Source: Actinomycetota bacterium (lineage in GTDB: Bacteria; Actinomycetota; Actinomycetes; Nanopelagicales; Nanopelagicaceae). Taken from it: a DNA stretch of 64,000 nucleotides. The notes below the pieces were generated by a model. That model did not search any database. It had not been told where the DNA came from and saw only the letters and a list, made by a program, of their open reading frames with translations. Below, piece by piece: positions 20,816 through 34,971 of this stretch (position 1 is its first letter; each line of letters begins with the position of its first letter). Position numbers and translations under genes: made by a program. Location: contig JAQBVO010000003.1 of assembly GCA_027728065.1 (NCBI GenBank), positions 26,410 to 90,409 on the forward strand, given 5' to 3'.

Positions 20816-20988
20816 GCACGTGGGATATAATTGCCCTCAACGAAGGGATCGTCATCATCTTGATTTTTTGCTGTATCAACTTCGCCATGGAGCTCTTTTG
20901 TTAAACGATCGAAATCCATATCTTGTGCGTTGTACTTTAAATCCCGTGCAACTTTTGTCTGCTTTGCTTTTGTTCGGCCGCGACCCAT
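20812..20988 (-). CDS. DUF3073 small protein (absent from ORF track)
   Basis: 58 aa: MGRGRTKAKQTKVARDLKYNAQDMDFDRLTKELHGEVDTAKNQDDDDPFVEGNYIPRA; located after purM as in other actinobacteria. Confidence 0.92.
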   Translation of the reverse strand: MGRGRTKAKQTKVARDLKYNAQDMDFDRLTKELHGEVDTAKNQDDDDPFVEGNYIPRA

Positions 20989-21030
20989 AGTGCGACCTCC
21001 TCACCTGTGTGTTTTCGTCAGAGCCGTAGA

Positions 21031-21471
21031 TTACCGCCCTCTGTAGGCGCCTTCCAAAGTAGAGCGTGGCCCTGAGCCAGTCGTCGTTGATATAACGCCA
21101 GCTACCCAGGCTTTCATCCCACGTGCGGCCAGGGATGCCAGGGCTAGATCGGCTGAATCCGGGGCCAGAACTGCGACCATGCCGATTCCAGCGTTCCACG
21201 TGCGCTCCATATCGGCCTGCGGTACGCCACCAATCCTGGCCATAAACTCCATCTCAACTGGAAGCGACCATGTTGAGCGATCATAGATGGCGGAGAGATT
21301 CTCTGGAATCACTCGCGCCGTATTTTCGGCGATGCCTCCACCTGTGATGTGAGAGAAGCCGCGCAGTGCAGTCGGCATGGATTTAATTAAAGCCAAGCAA
21401 TCTAAAGTGTAGATCTCTGTGGGTTTGAGAAATACCTCACCTGATGTTTTTCCATATTCACTTACACCCAG
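21031..21471 (-). pseudogene. purM: phosphoribosylformylglycinamidine cyclo-ligase, C-terminal fragment only (~146 aa)
   Basis: LGVSEYGKTSGEVFLKPTEIYTLDCLALIKSMPTALRGFSHITGGGIAENTARVIP...; N-terminal ~200 aa absent; upstream sequence is purC. Confidence 0.88.
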
Positions 21472-21617
21472 TCGTATGCAGATATTCGATCAGAGGCAAC
21501 TAACAAAATCTGATTCTTCTCATTTGTATATAGGTCTCGTACTTTTCCCGTGCGCAGATGTGTCCACCCAGGTATCGCAGGCGCTGGCGGTGGGCCAGTT
21601 AGGCCAAAGCCACTCAC
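21462..21617 (-). pseudogene. purC: SAICAR synthetase, N-terminal fragment only (51 aa)
   Basis: VSGFGLTGPPPAPAIPGWTHLRTGKVRDLYTNEKNQILLVASDRISAYDWV then TAA; GTG start overlaps purB stop; GKVRD and DRISAYDWV are PurC hallmarks. Confidence 0.88.
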
Positions 21618-23035
21618 CGAATAGAGCCGGGTTTGTACTGCACTGCTGCAGGGTGCGCGGATGTAATCGCGTCGATGCGACTGACAACTCGAGCAACTTG
21701 TTGGCGAGCATCGCCAGTAAATTCAAGTGGTGTACTTATCAATAGATCTAAAGCCGCTCGATCTAAAGGTAGGCGCGCATCATTAGATAAATCCTCAAGA
21801 AGAGAGTTGCTCTTACCCTCACGCATTTCAAGGGCGGCCTTGATCGCATGCTCTTTAATAATTTCATGTGCACTCTCGCGTCCAACGCCAGCTTTGACCG
21901 CGGCCATCAAGATCTTTGTGGTGGCTAAAAACGGCAGATAGCGCTCTAATTCTGCGGCGATAACGGCGGGGAAAGCGCCGAACTCATCGAGTACCGTCAA
22001 TATCGTTTCAAGTAGCCCATCCATGGCAAAAAATGCATCCGGGATCGCCACTCGACGAACAACGCTGCATGAAACATCGCCCTCGTTCCATTGATCTCCG
22101 GCTAATTCGCTGACCATCGATGCATATCCACGCAGGAGAACAGCTAAACCATTTACTCGTTCGCATGAGCGTGTATTCATCTTATGCGGCATCGCACTGC
22201 TGCCGACTTGCCCCGCTTTAAAGCCCTCGGTTACAAGCTCTGCACCAGCCATTAAGCGAATCGATGTTGCCAGCGATGATGGAGCAGATGCTAACTGCAC
22301 AAGTGTTGTGAGAACATCATAATCAAATGAACGTGGGTAGATCTGACCTGTCGAGTCCATGACTCGATCAAAGCCCAAGGCTTTTGCGATAGCAGATTCA
22401 AAGTTTGAATGTGCATCGGATGAACCCAATAAGTCAATTGAATCCTGCGCGGTGCCTACTGCGCCTTTAATCCCACGCATTGGATAGCGCTCTTGTAATG
22501 CAATTAAGCGCTCGTATGCAAACAGTAACTCTTCAGCTATAGATGCAAAACGTTTCCCAAGTGTTGTGATCTGTGCCGGTACATTATGTGAGCGGCCAGT
22601 GATAGGTTGATTGGAATACTGCATTGCACGCTCTGCTAACCGTGCCAGCAGAGTAATCACTTTTTCGCTTATAAGATCAAGTCCGTTGCAAATTTGTTGT
22701 GCCTCGATATTTTCAGTTAGGTCGCGGCTAGTCATCGCGGCATGAATTGATTCGTGACCGGCCAGAGCATTAAACTCTTCGATACGTGCCTTAACATCAT
22801 GACGAATCTTTTTTTCACGGACATCGATTGATGCAAGATCCACTCGTGCAATTACATTCTCATAGGCTGTAATTACAGCCGGAGAGATTGCGTGAGCGTG
22901 GGCCGATTGTGCCCGCATAACAGCGATCCATAATCTTCGCTCTGCAATAATCTTTGCCTCAGGCGAAAAGATTTCGCGCATCGGCGCAGTTGCATATCTA
23001 TTGGCGATAAGGCTCACTGATGGATTATCGGCCAT
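21614..23035 (-). CDS. purB: adenylosuccinate lyase
   Basis: GSSAMPHKMNTRSCERVNGL signature. Confidence 0.96.
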   Translation of the reverse strand: MADNPSVSLIANRYATAPMREIFSPEAKIIAERRLWIAVMRAQSAHAHAISPAVITAYENVIARVDLASIDVREKKIRHDVKARIEEFNALAGHESIHAAMTSRDLTENIEAQQICNGLDLISEKVITLLARLAERAMQYSNQPITGRSHNVPAQITTLGKRFASIAEELLFAYERLIALQERYPMRGIKGAVGTAQDSIDLLGSSDAHSNFESAIAKALGFDRVMDSTGQIYPRSFDYDVLTTLVQLASAPSSLATSIRLMAGAELVTEGFKAGQVGSSAMPHKMNTRSCERVNGLAVLLRGYASMVSELAGDQWNEGDVSCSVVRRVAIPDAFFAMDGLLETILTVLDEFGAFPAVIAAELERYLPFLATTKILMAAVKAGVGRESAHEIIKEHAIKAALEMREGKSNSLLEDLSNDARLPLDRAALDLLISTPLEFTGDARQQVARVVSRIDAITSAHPAAVQYKPGSIR

Positions 23036-24280
23036 TTAATTGCCCTTCTCTGCCACTGAGGCGTTCAGTGCAATGTCGCTGCGAAAAAAGGAGCCGGGTA
23101 GCGAGATTTGACTAATGGCACGGTAGGCGCGATCTCTAGCCTCGGTCAGATCAGATCCAACGCCGGTCACGGTTAAAACACGGCCTCCGGTTGCTATAAG
23201 GCCTTGGCCGTTCTGTGATGTGCCTGCGTGAAAGATTTGTACATTCTTAATCACTGGCAACTGGGAGATACGGCCACCACTCTTTGGGGCAGTTGGATAT
23301 CCCTCAGCAGCTAAAACAACAGCGACTGCCGATTCATCTCGCCACTCCAATACAGTGTCGGCAAGATCTGCAGTAGCAGCCTTATACAGAAGTGATGCCA
23401 GTGGAGTTTTGAGTAATGGAATTAGCACTTGCGTTTCTGGATCTCCAAAGCGCACATTGAACTCTATGACGCGCGTTCCATGATCGGTTAGTGCTAAGCC
23501 TGCATAGAGTAAACCGATAAAGGGTGTTCCACGCGCATTCATTTCGGCGATGATTGGTGCAAGGACTTGCGTATAGGTGTCGTCGATAATATCCGAGGGT
23601 GCCCAGGAAAGTGGTGAGTATGCACCCATTCCACCAGTATTAGGACCATCATCATTATTGCCGACACGTTTGAAATCCTGTACTGGTTGCATCGCAAGAA
23701 TTGAAGTTCCATCACTAATGCCAAAGAGTGAGATCTCTGGTCCATTTAAATACTCTTCTATAACGACACGTTTACATGTCAGTGCGTGATTTATTGCCTC
23801 TTGCCGATCGTGCGTAACGACGACGCCTTTACCACCAGCTAATCCATCATCTTTAACAACATATGGTGGGCCAAAAGTATCGAACGCCTTTTCATACTGT
23901 GCAAGCGTTGTACATGTAAAGCTATGCGCAGTCGGTACACCCGCATCCGACATCACCTCTTTAGCAAAAGTCTTTGAACCCTCTAACGCTGCCGCCGCCT
24001 TTGATGGACCAAATACAGCGATTTTCAATCGGCGTAGATCATCGGCAACTCCATTAACTAGTGGAATCTCTGGACCGATAACTACTAATTCTGCGGCGAT
24101 TTCCTGTGCCAGGGCAACGATTTGCGCGTTACTTGTGATGTCGATTCGATGGCATTGGGCAAACTGGGCGATACCTGGATTGCCGGGTGCAACATGTAGT
24201 TCGGTACAGGCGGGATCTGCATGTAGAGCTAACCCAAGGGCGTGTTCGCGACCGCCGCTTCCAATTAGGAGGATTTTCAT
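23036..24280 (-). CDS. purD: phosphoribosylamine--glycine ligase
   Basis: MKILLIGSGGREHALG, VIEFNVRFGDPETQ. Confidence 0.97.
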   Translation of the reverse strand: MKILLIGSGGREHALGLALHADPACTELHVAPGNPGIAQFAQCHRIDITSNAQIVALAQEIAAELVVIGPEIPLVNGVADDLRRLKIAVFGPSKAAAALEGSKTFAKEVMSDAGVPTAHSFTCTTLAQYEKAFDTFGPPYVVKDDGLAGGKGVVVTHDRQEAINHALTCKRVVIEEYLNGPEISLFGISDGTSILAMQPVQDFKRVGNNDDGPNTGGMGAYSPLSWAPSDIIDDTYTQVLAPIIAEMNARGTPFIGLLYAGLALTDHGTRVIEFNVRFGDPETQVLIPLLKTPLASLLYKAATADLADTVLEWRDESAVAVVLAAEGYPTAPKSGGRISQLPVIKNVQIFHAGTSQNGQGLIATGGRVLTVTGVGSDLTEARDRAYRAISQISLPGSFFRSDIALNASVAEKGN

Positions 24281-24282
24281 TG

Positions 24283-26618
<2,336 letters not shown>

Positions 26619-26752
26619 TTTGGCTCCTTGTCGCTCTGGCGTAAAACTCTAGGCGAGCGCTTCGTTGAACCATCTAGAGGCTTACGGCCAATCCTCTCAC
26701 TTTCTAGCCTAATCGCACAAAGCGGCACAAAGATCTGCAGAGAGTGGCAGAG

Positions 26753-26784
26753 AAAATGCCCCCGGACTGGGTTGGGGGCATTTT
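26753..26784. terminator. intrinsic terminator-like hairpin (bidirectional): AAAATGCCCCC-10 nt-GGGGGCATTTT
   Basis: Perfect 11-bp inverted repeat, A/T flanks; 9 nt downstream of the small ORF stop on the minus strand. Confidence 0.85.
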
Positions 26785-26793
26785 CAAAGCCGC

Positions 26794-26898
26794 TTAGGAC
26801 AGGCTCTTAAGGGCGTTAGCTAAGAACTTGGCCAGGGCTGCAACTAGCACTGGACTACTCAGTAGCTTTAAAAACATGAGGATAAAAGACGTAAGCAT
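26794..26898 (-). CDS. predicted 34-aa hydrophobic/amphipathic peptide (absent from ORF track)
   Basis: MLTSFILMFLKLLSSPVLVAALAKFLANALKSLS; upstream AAAGGAG-ttcac-ATG ribosome binding site; followed by terminator. Confidence 0.65.
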   Translation of the reverse strand: MLTSFILMFLKLLSSPVLVAALAKFLANALKSLS

Positions 26899-26961
26899 GT
26901 GAACTCCTTTCCATGGCGAATCATTGGCCGTGTTCACTCACAAAAAAGCTATCTGACAAAA

Positions 26962-26981
26962 CCTTGTTGATAAGAACAAGG
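26962..26981. repeat. small inverted repeat CCTTGTT-GATAAG-AACAAGG between acs and the small peptide gene
   Basis: Perfect 7-bp arms, 6-nt loop, in the divergent intergenic region. Confidence 0.6.
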
Positions 26982-27000
26982 GCGGGTAGCCTCTCTGGCT

Positions 27001-28965
27001 ATGGAACAAGAGCATGAGTCGCTTGAAAATCTCCTACACGAAGCGCGCAAATTCCCGCCAACTGCCGAGTTTGCTGCAACGGCAAATGCTCAGCCTGAGA
27101 TTTATGCACGTGCTGACAAAGATCGCTTAGCTTTTTGGGAAAATCAAGCTTGCGATCTTGAGTGGGAGAGAAAATGGGATTCGGTACTTCAATGGAATGT
27201 CCCCTATGTACAGTGGTTTTCCGGCGGAAAGTTAAATGCCTCTGTTAACGCACTTGATCGCCATGTGGCACAGGGCCGCGGTGAGCGAGTTGCATTTTAT
27301 TTCGAAGGTGAACCTGGAGATACGCGCACAATTACTTACGCGCAGTTATTAATTGAGGTTAAAAAAACCGCCAATGCTCTGACCGAAATCGGAGTTAAAG
27401 CTGGGGAGCGTGTTGCTATTTATATGCCAATGATTCCCGAGGCTGCGATTGCAATGTTGGCCTGTGCCCGCATTGGCGCGCCACACTCGGTTGTCTTCGG
27501 TGGCTTTTCAGCCGATGCCCTCTTATCACGTATTCAAGATGCCGATGCTAAGTTGGTTATTACCGCCGATGGTGGGTTTCGAAAGGGTGCCCCGCTAGCC
27601 TTAAAGAATACGGTTGATGATGCCCTTAAAGGCCGGCACAATGTTGAAAAAGTTCTAGTTGTTGCACGCACAGCGCAGGAGGTTGCATGGGAATCTGGCC
27701 GCGATCTCTGGTGGCATGAAATCGTTGACCGGCAGAGCCCAGAGCATATGGCGCAAAGCTTTGACTCTGAGCATCCGCTATTTATCCTCTATACATCGGG
27801 TACAACGGCCAAACCTAAGGGTATTTTACATACTACAGGCGGCTATTTAACCCAGGTCGCCTACACCCACAAAGTTGTCTTTGACCTTAAGGCCCAGAAG
27901 GATATTTATTGGTGCACAGCAGATGTCGGTTGGGTGACCGGACATAGCTACGTTGTTTATGGCCCACTTATTAATGGTGCTACACAGGTTATGTATGAAG
28001 GTACCCCCGATACTCCACATAAGGGACGTATCTTTGAAATTATCGCAAAGTACGGTGTCACTATTTTATACACCGCGCCAACGCTTATTCGCACATGGAT
28101 GAAATGGGGCGATGAGATTCCTTTGGCACATAACTTAAAATCTCTCCGCTTGCTGGGCTCAGTTGGTGAACCGATTAACCCCCAAGCATGGATGTGGTAT
28201 CGAGAGATTATCGGTGGCGACCGCTGCCCGATCGTAGATACATGGTGGCAGACCGAGACCGGCGCAATCATGATTTCACCACTACCAGGAATTACTGCAA
28301 CTAAACCCGGCTCTGCGATGCAAACTATCCCCGGTATCAGCGCGCAAGTTGTTGATGATTCGGCCACCCCCGTTGGAAACGGGCATGGAGGTTATTTAAT
28401 TCTCGATAAACCATGGCCATCTATGTTGCGGGGTATTTGGGGCGAAGACGCGCGCTACAAAGAGACTTACTGGTCTCGCTTTCCTGGGATTTACTTTGCA
28501 GGAGATGGCGCTAAGTTAGATGAAGAGGGCGCTATCTGGCTGCTAGGCCGAGTCGATGATGTTATGAATATCTCAGGCCACCGAATCTCAACAACTGAAG
28601 TTGAATCCGCTCTTGTTTCCCATGAAGCCGTTGCAGAAGCGGCAGTTGTCGGCGCCGCAGATGCGATGACAGGTCAAGGCATCGTTGCATTTGTGATTTT
28701 GCGGGGAGGCGCTGCCCATAACAATGGCGAGCTCTTATTAGCGCAGCTTCGAAACCATGTGGCAAAAGAGATTGGTGCGATAGCAAAGCCCCGTCAAATA
28801 TTGGTAGTTAATGAACTGCCAAAAACTAGAAGTGGCAAAATCATGCGGCGCTTACTCAAGGATGTTGCCGAAGATCGCCAGGTTGGAGATGCAACGACCT
28901 TGGCCGATCCAAATGTAATGAAGCTTATTTCTGAGGGTTTAAAAAGTGCCAAGGATGAGGATTAA
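27001..28965 (+). CDS. acs: acetyl-CoA synthetase
   Basis: [47 protein letters not shown] motifs. Confidence 0.96.
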   Translation: MEQEHESLENLLHEARKFPPTAEFAATANAQPEIYARADKDRLAFWENQACDLEWERKWDSVLQWNVPYVQWFSGGKLNASVNALDRHVAQGRGERVAFYFEGEPGDTRTITYAQLLIEVKKTANALTEIGVKAGERVAIYMPMIPEAAIAMLACARIGAPHSVVFGGFSADALLSRIQDADAKLVITADGGFRKGAPLALKNTVDDALKGRHNVEKVLVVARTAQEVAWESGRDLWWHEIVDRQSPEHMAQSFDSEHPLFILYTSGTTAKPKGILHTTGGYLTQVAYTHKVVFDLKAQKDIYWCTADVGWVTGHSYVVYGPLINGATQVMYEGTPDTPHKGRIFEIIAKYGVTILYTAPTLIRTWMKWGDEIPLAHNLKSLRLLGSVGEPINPQAWMWYREIIGGDRCPIVDTWWQTETGAIMISPLPGITATKPGSAMQTIPGISAQVVDDSATPVGNGHGGYLILDKPWPSMLRGIWGEDARYKETYWSRFPGIYFAGDGAKLDEEGAIWLLGRVDDVMNISGHRISTTEVESALVSHEAVAEAAVVGAADAMTGQGIVAFVILRGGAAHNNGELLLAQLRNHVAKEIGAIAKPRQILVVNELPKTRSGKIMRRLLKDVAEDRQVGDATTLADPNVMKLISEGLKSAKDED

Positions 28966-29486
28966 ATTTCTATTCCTAAATACTCACTCGTCAGAGTAAT
29001 CAACTCTTCTTCGCTCTTTATCTCGCCTATCTTTTTGTAGGCCACACTGCCATCGGTGGCTATAAACCAGGTCACAGGTACACCCATCCCGAAGTATGCC
29101 CGCGATTGACCATCGCTATCGTAGAGATTTGGCCAAGTCATCCCGTTTTTTAATACAAACTCCCGACCATCTTCAATCGAAGCCTCTTCGACATCAACCC
29201 CAATCAATTGGAGTTTGCCCTCTGCCTTTTCATAGAAAGAGCGAAAGTGGCCCATCTCCGCTTTGCAGGTAGTACACCAAGATGCCCACACATTAATAAT
29301 CATTGGCCCACGCAAAGAGTTTATTGCAACCCCGGTTGAACCATCTAAACAATCTAGGGTTATTGGGTTGGAAATCGTTTTGCTTTGTAGTGATGAGCAG
29401 GAAATGACTTCGCCAGAGATCTCTTCAACAGGTTGTGTACAACTGGTGAGAAATAACAGAGATAGAGTGAGTGCAATAACTCTCAA
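28962..29486 (-). CDS. TlpA-like thioredoxin-fold lipoprotein
   Basis: Lipobox [18 protein letters not shown] redox motif. Confidence 0.9.
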   Translation of the reverse strand: MRVIALTLSLLFLTSCTQPVEEISGEVISCSSLQSKTISNPITLDCLDGSTGVAINSLRGPMIINVWASWCTTCKAEMGHFRSFYEKAEGKLQLIGVDVEEASIEDGREFVLKNGMTWPNLYDSDGQSRAYFGMGVPVTWFIATDGSVAYKKIGEIKSEEELITLTSEYLGIEI

Positions 29487-30181
29487 CGAAAATCCTTATC
29501 TGTTTTTACGAGTAGTTTAGCATTTTCAATATTCATCTCACCGATACCTACACTCGGACACAGCTTTGCAACTGGGCAAACACCGCATGCGGGTTTGCGA
29601 GAATGACAGATGCGGCGACCATGCCAAATCATCCGCTGGGAAAGATTAGTCCATTCAGCCTGTGGAATTAAATCACCAACGATACGTTCCACTTTTACTG
29701 GATCCGTCTCGCTCGTCCAACCAAATCTGCGAGAGAGGCGACCAAAGTGTGTATCTACAGTTATCCCTGGAATATTAAATGCATGCCCTAGGACAACATT
29801 TGCAGTTTTACGACCGACGCCTGGCAATGTAATTAACTGCTCTAATGTTTGTGGAACTTCACCTTGAAAATCTGTAAGGATCTTCGTCGTTAGGCTTTTT
29901 ATGTGTCGGGCCTTTGCGCGGTAAAAACCAGTTTGGAAAACGAGATCTTCAATGTCGCTTAAATTTGCGCTGGCAAAGGCTTCAACGTTTTTGTACCGCT
30001 TAAAAAGTGCTGGGGTAACAGTGTTAACCCTCTTATCTGTGCACTGCGCGCTGAGCACCGTTGCGATAATTAACTGCAGTGGATTCTTGAAATCTAGTTC
30101 ACAGCGGATCTCTGGGTACGTCTTAGTCAGGACTCGATAGAGGGCCCGCGCCTGTTTGCGTCTTTCATTATTGATGGGCAT
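29483..30181 (-). CDS. nth: endonuclease III
   Basis: LPGVGRKTANVVLGHAFN, VDTHFGRLSRR, Cys cluster for 4Fe-4S. Confidence 0.97.
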   Translation of the reverse strand: MPINNERRKQARALYRVLTKTYPEIRCELDFKNPLQLIIATVLSAQCTDKRVNTVTPALFKRYKNVEAFASANLSDIEDLVFQTGFYRAKARHIKSLTTKILTDFQGEVPQTLEQLITLPGVGRKTANVVLGHAFNIPGITVDTHFGRLSRRFGWTSETDPVKVERIVGDLIPQAEWTNLSQRMIWHGRRICHSRKPACGVCPVAKLCPSVGIGEMNIENAKLLVKTDKDFR

Positions 30182-30199
30182 GAGGCTAAAGTACTCCTT

Positions 30200-30883
30200 G
30201 TGACTCCAGAAGAAGATGTATTCCGTAAAGCCCCACTTTTTACTGCCCTCGATGATACGGCTGCAGCTTCGCTGCGGGCATCAATGGAGACGGTAAAGAT
30301 TCTAAAAGGCAGTGTGCTTTTTGCCGAAGGTGACGAGGGTAATCATTTATATATCGTTGTTGATGGGAAGTTAAAACTAGGTACATCTAGTGGTGATGGT
30401 CGTGAAAATCTTTTATCCATCCTTGGACCGGGTGAGATGTTCGGTGAGTTAAGCCTCTTTGATCCAGGACCTCGCACCTCAACTGTAACGGCAGTTACCG
30501 ATGCAAAACTCCTTACTCTTGGACGCAAGGAGTTAATTCCGTGGCTTGCGCTAAATCCCGTTGTAGCACTGCATCTACTTGGAAGGTTAGCCCAACGTCT
30601 GCGTGGGGCAAATGATGCAGTTGGTGATTTGGTTTTCTCTGATGTTCCAGGACGAGTTGCCAAAGCACTCATCGGTCTTGGCGAGCGCTTTGGAAAAACC
30701 AGCCCTGAAGGTCTTTATGTCAATCATGATTTAACACAGGAAGAGCTTGCACAGTTGGTCGGTGCATCGCGCGAAACAGTCAATAAGGCACTAGCCGACT
30801 TTGCTAGCCGCAACTGGATTAAGTTAGATGGTCGAGCAGTATTGATTACAGATATTGAACGCTTATCAAAGCGGGGAAAATAA
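30200..30883 (+). CDS. Crp/Fnr family transcriptional regulator
   Basis: Cyclic-nucleotide binding domain, HTH LAQLVGASRETVNKALADF; GlxR-like. Confidence 0.92.
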   Translation: MTPEEDVFRKAPLFTALDDTAAASLRASMETVKILKGSVLFAEGDEGNHLYIVVDGKLKLGTSSGDGRENLLSILGPGEMFGELSLFDPGPRTSTVTAVTDAKLLTLGRKELIPWLALNPVVALHLLGRLAQRLRGANDAVGDLVFSDVPGRVAKALIGLGERFGKTSPEGLYVNHDLTQEELAQLVGASRETVNKALADFASRNWIKLDGRAVLITDIERLSKRGK

Positions 30884-30892
30884 CTGGACCCA

Positions 30893-31360
30893 TTAGTCGG
30901 TAATCTCGACTGTTAATTCAATCTCAACCGGTGAATTCAACGGTAGTTCAGCAACTCCTATAGCGCTACGTGCATGCTTTGCACCATCACCCCAGATAGC
31001 TAGAAACAGTTCACTGGCACCATTAACAACAAGGGGGGCATTAATAAAGCCAGGCACGCCGTTTACATAACCAACCACTCGAACAATCTTTGTAATCTTA
31101 TTGACATCTGCAACGGTTGCAACGGCGGCAAGTGCATTGAGAGCGCAGATTTGAGCGAGCTCTTTTGCGCGCTCAGGGGTGATCTCCCCGCCGACTTTTC
31201 CAACACCGGCCATCTCACCATTTACTAAGGGCAACTGCCCTGCAGTAAAGACAATATTTCCCGTGCGAATCGCTGGGACATAGGCCGCTACAGGCTTTGC
31301 AGCAACTGGAAGCTCTAAGCCAATCTCTTTCAACTGTGCGCCAACATCTAAACTCTTCAC
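30893..31360 (-). CDS. RidA family protein
   Basis: NIVFTAGQLPLVNGEMAGVGKVGGEITPERAKELAQICALNALAAV. Confidence 0.92.
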   Translation of the reverse strand: MKSLDVGAQLKEIGLELPVAAKPVAAYVPAIRTGNIVFTAGQLPLVNGEMAGVGKVGGEITPERAKELAQICALNALAAVATVADVNKITKIVRVVGYVNGVPGFINAPLVVNGASELFLAIWGDGAKHARSAIGVAELPLNSPVEIELTVEITD

Positions 31361-31512
31361 TTAATCTCTCTCTTCATGTAAGCCACTAACTGCTCACCAG
31401 TACCTGGGGCTGGAATAACTTGGATGAGCTCCCAACCATCAGAGCCCCAAGTATCAAGAATCTGTTTAGTTGCATGTGAAAGCAGCGGAACAGTTGCATA
31501 TTCATATTTCAT
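31357..31512 (-). CDS. DUF4177-like small protein (absent from ORF track)
   Basis: 51 aa: [51 protein letters not shown]; overlaps RidA start (GTGA). Confidence 0.9.
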   Translation of the reverse strand: MKYEYATVPLLSHATKQILDTWGSDGWELIQVIPAPGTGEQLVAYMKREIK

Positions 31513-31961
31513 TTATTTAACGCCTCTTTCACTAGATTTGAAACGGTAGAGCCATCGGCTTTGCCCGCAATTAATGGTTTAACTGCGCCCATAACCTTAC
31601 CCATATCGGCCGGTCCTGTGGCCCCAGTTAATGCGATTGCACTGGTAATCATCTTTTTAATATCATCAACGCTTAACTGCGCTGGCAAATACTTTGCAAT
31701 TACTTCGCCCTCTGCCTTTTCAAGGCTGGCTTTATCGGCACGCCCAGCACTTTGATATGCCTCGGCTGCTTCCCGACGCTTTTTTGCCTCACGTGAGAGG
31801 ACGATAATAAGCTCATCATCACTTAAAACGCGCGCCTGCTTGCCGGCAACCTCTTCATTAGTAATCGCCGTTAAAACCATTCGAATTGTGCTCGAGGTAA
31901 TCTCATCACGAGCGCGAATCGCTTCGGTGAGATCGCTGCGTAACCTCTCTTTAATGCTCAT
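31509..31961 (-). CDS. GatB/YqeY domain-containing protein
   Basis: [45 protein letters not shown]. Confidence 0.94.
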   Translation of the reverse strand: MSIKERLRSDLTEAIRARDEITSSTIRMVLTAITNEEVAGKQARVLSDDELIIVLSREAKKRREAAEAYQSAGRADKASLEKAEGEVIAKYLPAQLSVDDIKKMITSAIALTGATGPADMGKVMGAVKPLIAGKADGSTVSNLVKEALNK

Positions 31962-33003
31962 GCTGTGAACTCTATCGCGAGAAGTTCGGCTATCTGCGCG
32001 GTATTTAGCGCAGCGCCCTTTCGAAGGTTGTCACCGCATACAAATAGATCAAGGGCCATGGGATTATCAATGCTCTTGCGCACACGTCCCACCCATGTTG
32101 GATCAGTGCCTACGGCATCGGCAGGTGTTGGAAACTTATAGTTTTCAGGATCATCGACTAATTTGACCCCTGCAGCGTTTTGCAAAATATCCTGTGCACC
32201 TTTGCGTGATGGCTCTTTTGCAAATACTGCATGGACTGTTAGCGAATGAGTTGTGAGTACCGGCACCCGAACACAGGTAACTGCAACCTTTAAATTCGGC
32301 AGAGCTAGAATTTTGCGAGACTCATTGCGAACTTTTAACTCCTCTGATGAGTAACCATCTGCCTTTAACGATCCCGCCCATGGCACAACGTTTAAGGCAA
32401 GGGGTGCTGGGAAAGGTCCGTTATCGCAGATCATCACACGTAAATCGGCAGGGTTTTCACCAGCATTTGTTCCAGCAACTATCTTCATCTGTTCGCGCAG
32501 AGTGTCGATCCCTGCCTGGCCCACACCTGATGCAGCTTGATAAGAGGATACGACTAACTCCTGTAGATCATAATCGCGATGAAGCGCGCCAAGGGCAACA
32601 ATCATCGAGAGCGTTGTGCAGTTCGGATTAGAGATGATTCCTCGTGGACGGTTTTTTACTTCCTTTGGATTTACTTCGGGCACAACTAGTGGGACATCGC
32701 TATCCATTCGAAACGCCCCAGAGTTATCGACAACAACGGCGCCGCGCGATGCGGCAATCGGTGCCCACTCTTTTGATATCTCATCGGGTACATCAAACAT
32801 CGCAACATCAATACCATCAAAACTCTCTGGTGTAAGTGCGACAACGGTTAACTCTTCACCGCGGCAGATGAGTTTTTTCCCAGCGCTGCGCACCGATGCT
32901 ATTAAACGGATCTCTCCCCAGACATCTGGGCGCTCGGATAAGATTCCAAGCATCACTGTGCCTACCGCACCAGTTGCACCGACAACTGCAAGTGAGGGTT
33001 TAC

Positions 33004-33007
<4 letters not shown>
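31958..33007 (-). CDS. asd: aspartate-semialdehyde dehydrogenase
   Basis: [20 protein letters not shown] motifs. Confidence 0.97.
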
Positions 33008-34275
<1,268 letters not shown>

Positions 34276-34365
34276 GGGGCAATGGTGACATCTGGGCCTG
34301 ACTCTGGCTAACGAGTTTTCCGATTTTCTTACTATATGAGATGCTAGGCGTACCACATTGTGGGA

Positions 34366-34968
34366 TTAAACGCTGCGCCGGCCCTCAAAGGCGCGACCGA
34401 GCGTAACCTCATCGGCATACTCCAGATCTCCCCCTACCGGCAGACCAGATGCCAGGCGCGAGGTTTTAATATCCAGGGGCTTAATCAAACGCGCCAGATA
34501 GGTCGCCGTCGCCTCGCCCTCCAGATTTGGATCCGTTGCCAAGATAACCTCTTTAATCTCTGAGCCACCGAGTCGTTTCATGAGCTCGCCGATACGTAAC
34601 TGCTCTGGTCCGATTCCATCGATGGGAGAGATCGCGCCACCTAACACGTGGTACTTACCGCGAAATTCTCGCGTGCGCTCGATAGCGATGACATCTTTAC
34701 TCTCTTCAACGACACATATCGATGAGTTTTCACGACGAGGATCGCGACAGATCCGACACTGATCCTCTTCAGAGACGTTTCCGCATGTTATACAAAACTT
34801 AACTCGCTCTTTTACTGTGCGAATCGAATCAACGAGTGCTGAGGCGATTTCAGGTTCGGAGTTCAAAATATAAAAAGCGATTCGTTGTGCAGATTTTGGG
34901 CCAACACCTGGCAGGCGGTTTAAGGCATCGATAAGATCTTGTATCGCACCTTCATACATCCCCGACAT
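34366..34968 (-). CDS. recR: recombination protein RecR
   Basis: [15 protein letters not shown], Cys zinc finger, Toprim. Confidence 0.98.
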   Translation of the reverse strand: MSGMYEGAIQDLIDALNRLPGVGPKSAQRIAFYILNSEPEIASALVDSIRTVKERVKFCITCGNVSEEDQCRICRDPRRENSSICVVEESKDVIAIERTREFRGKYHVLGGAISPIDGIGPEQLRIGELMKRLGGSEIKEVILATDPNLEGEATATYLARLIKPLDIKTSRLASGLPVGGDLEYADEVTLGRAFEGRRSV

Positions 34969-34971
34969 CGC

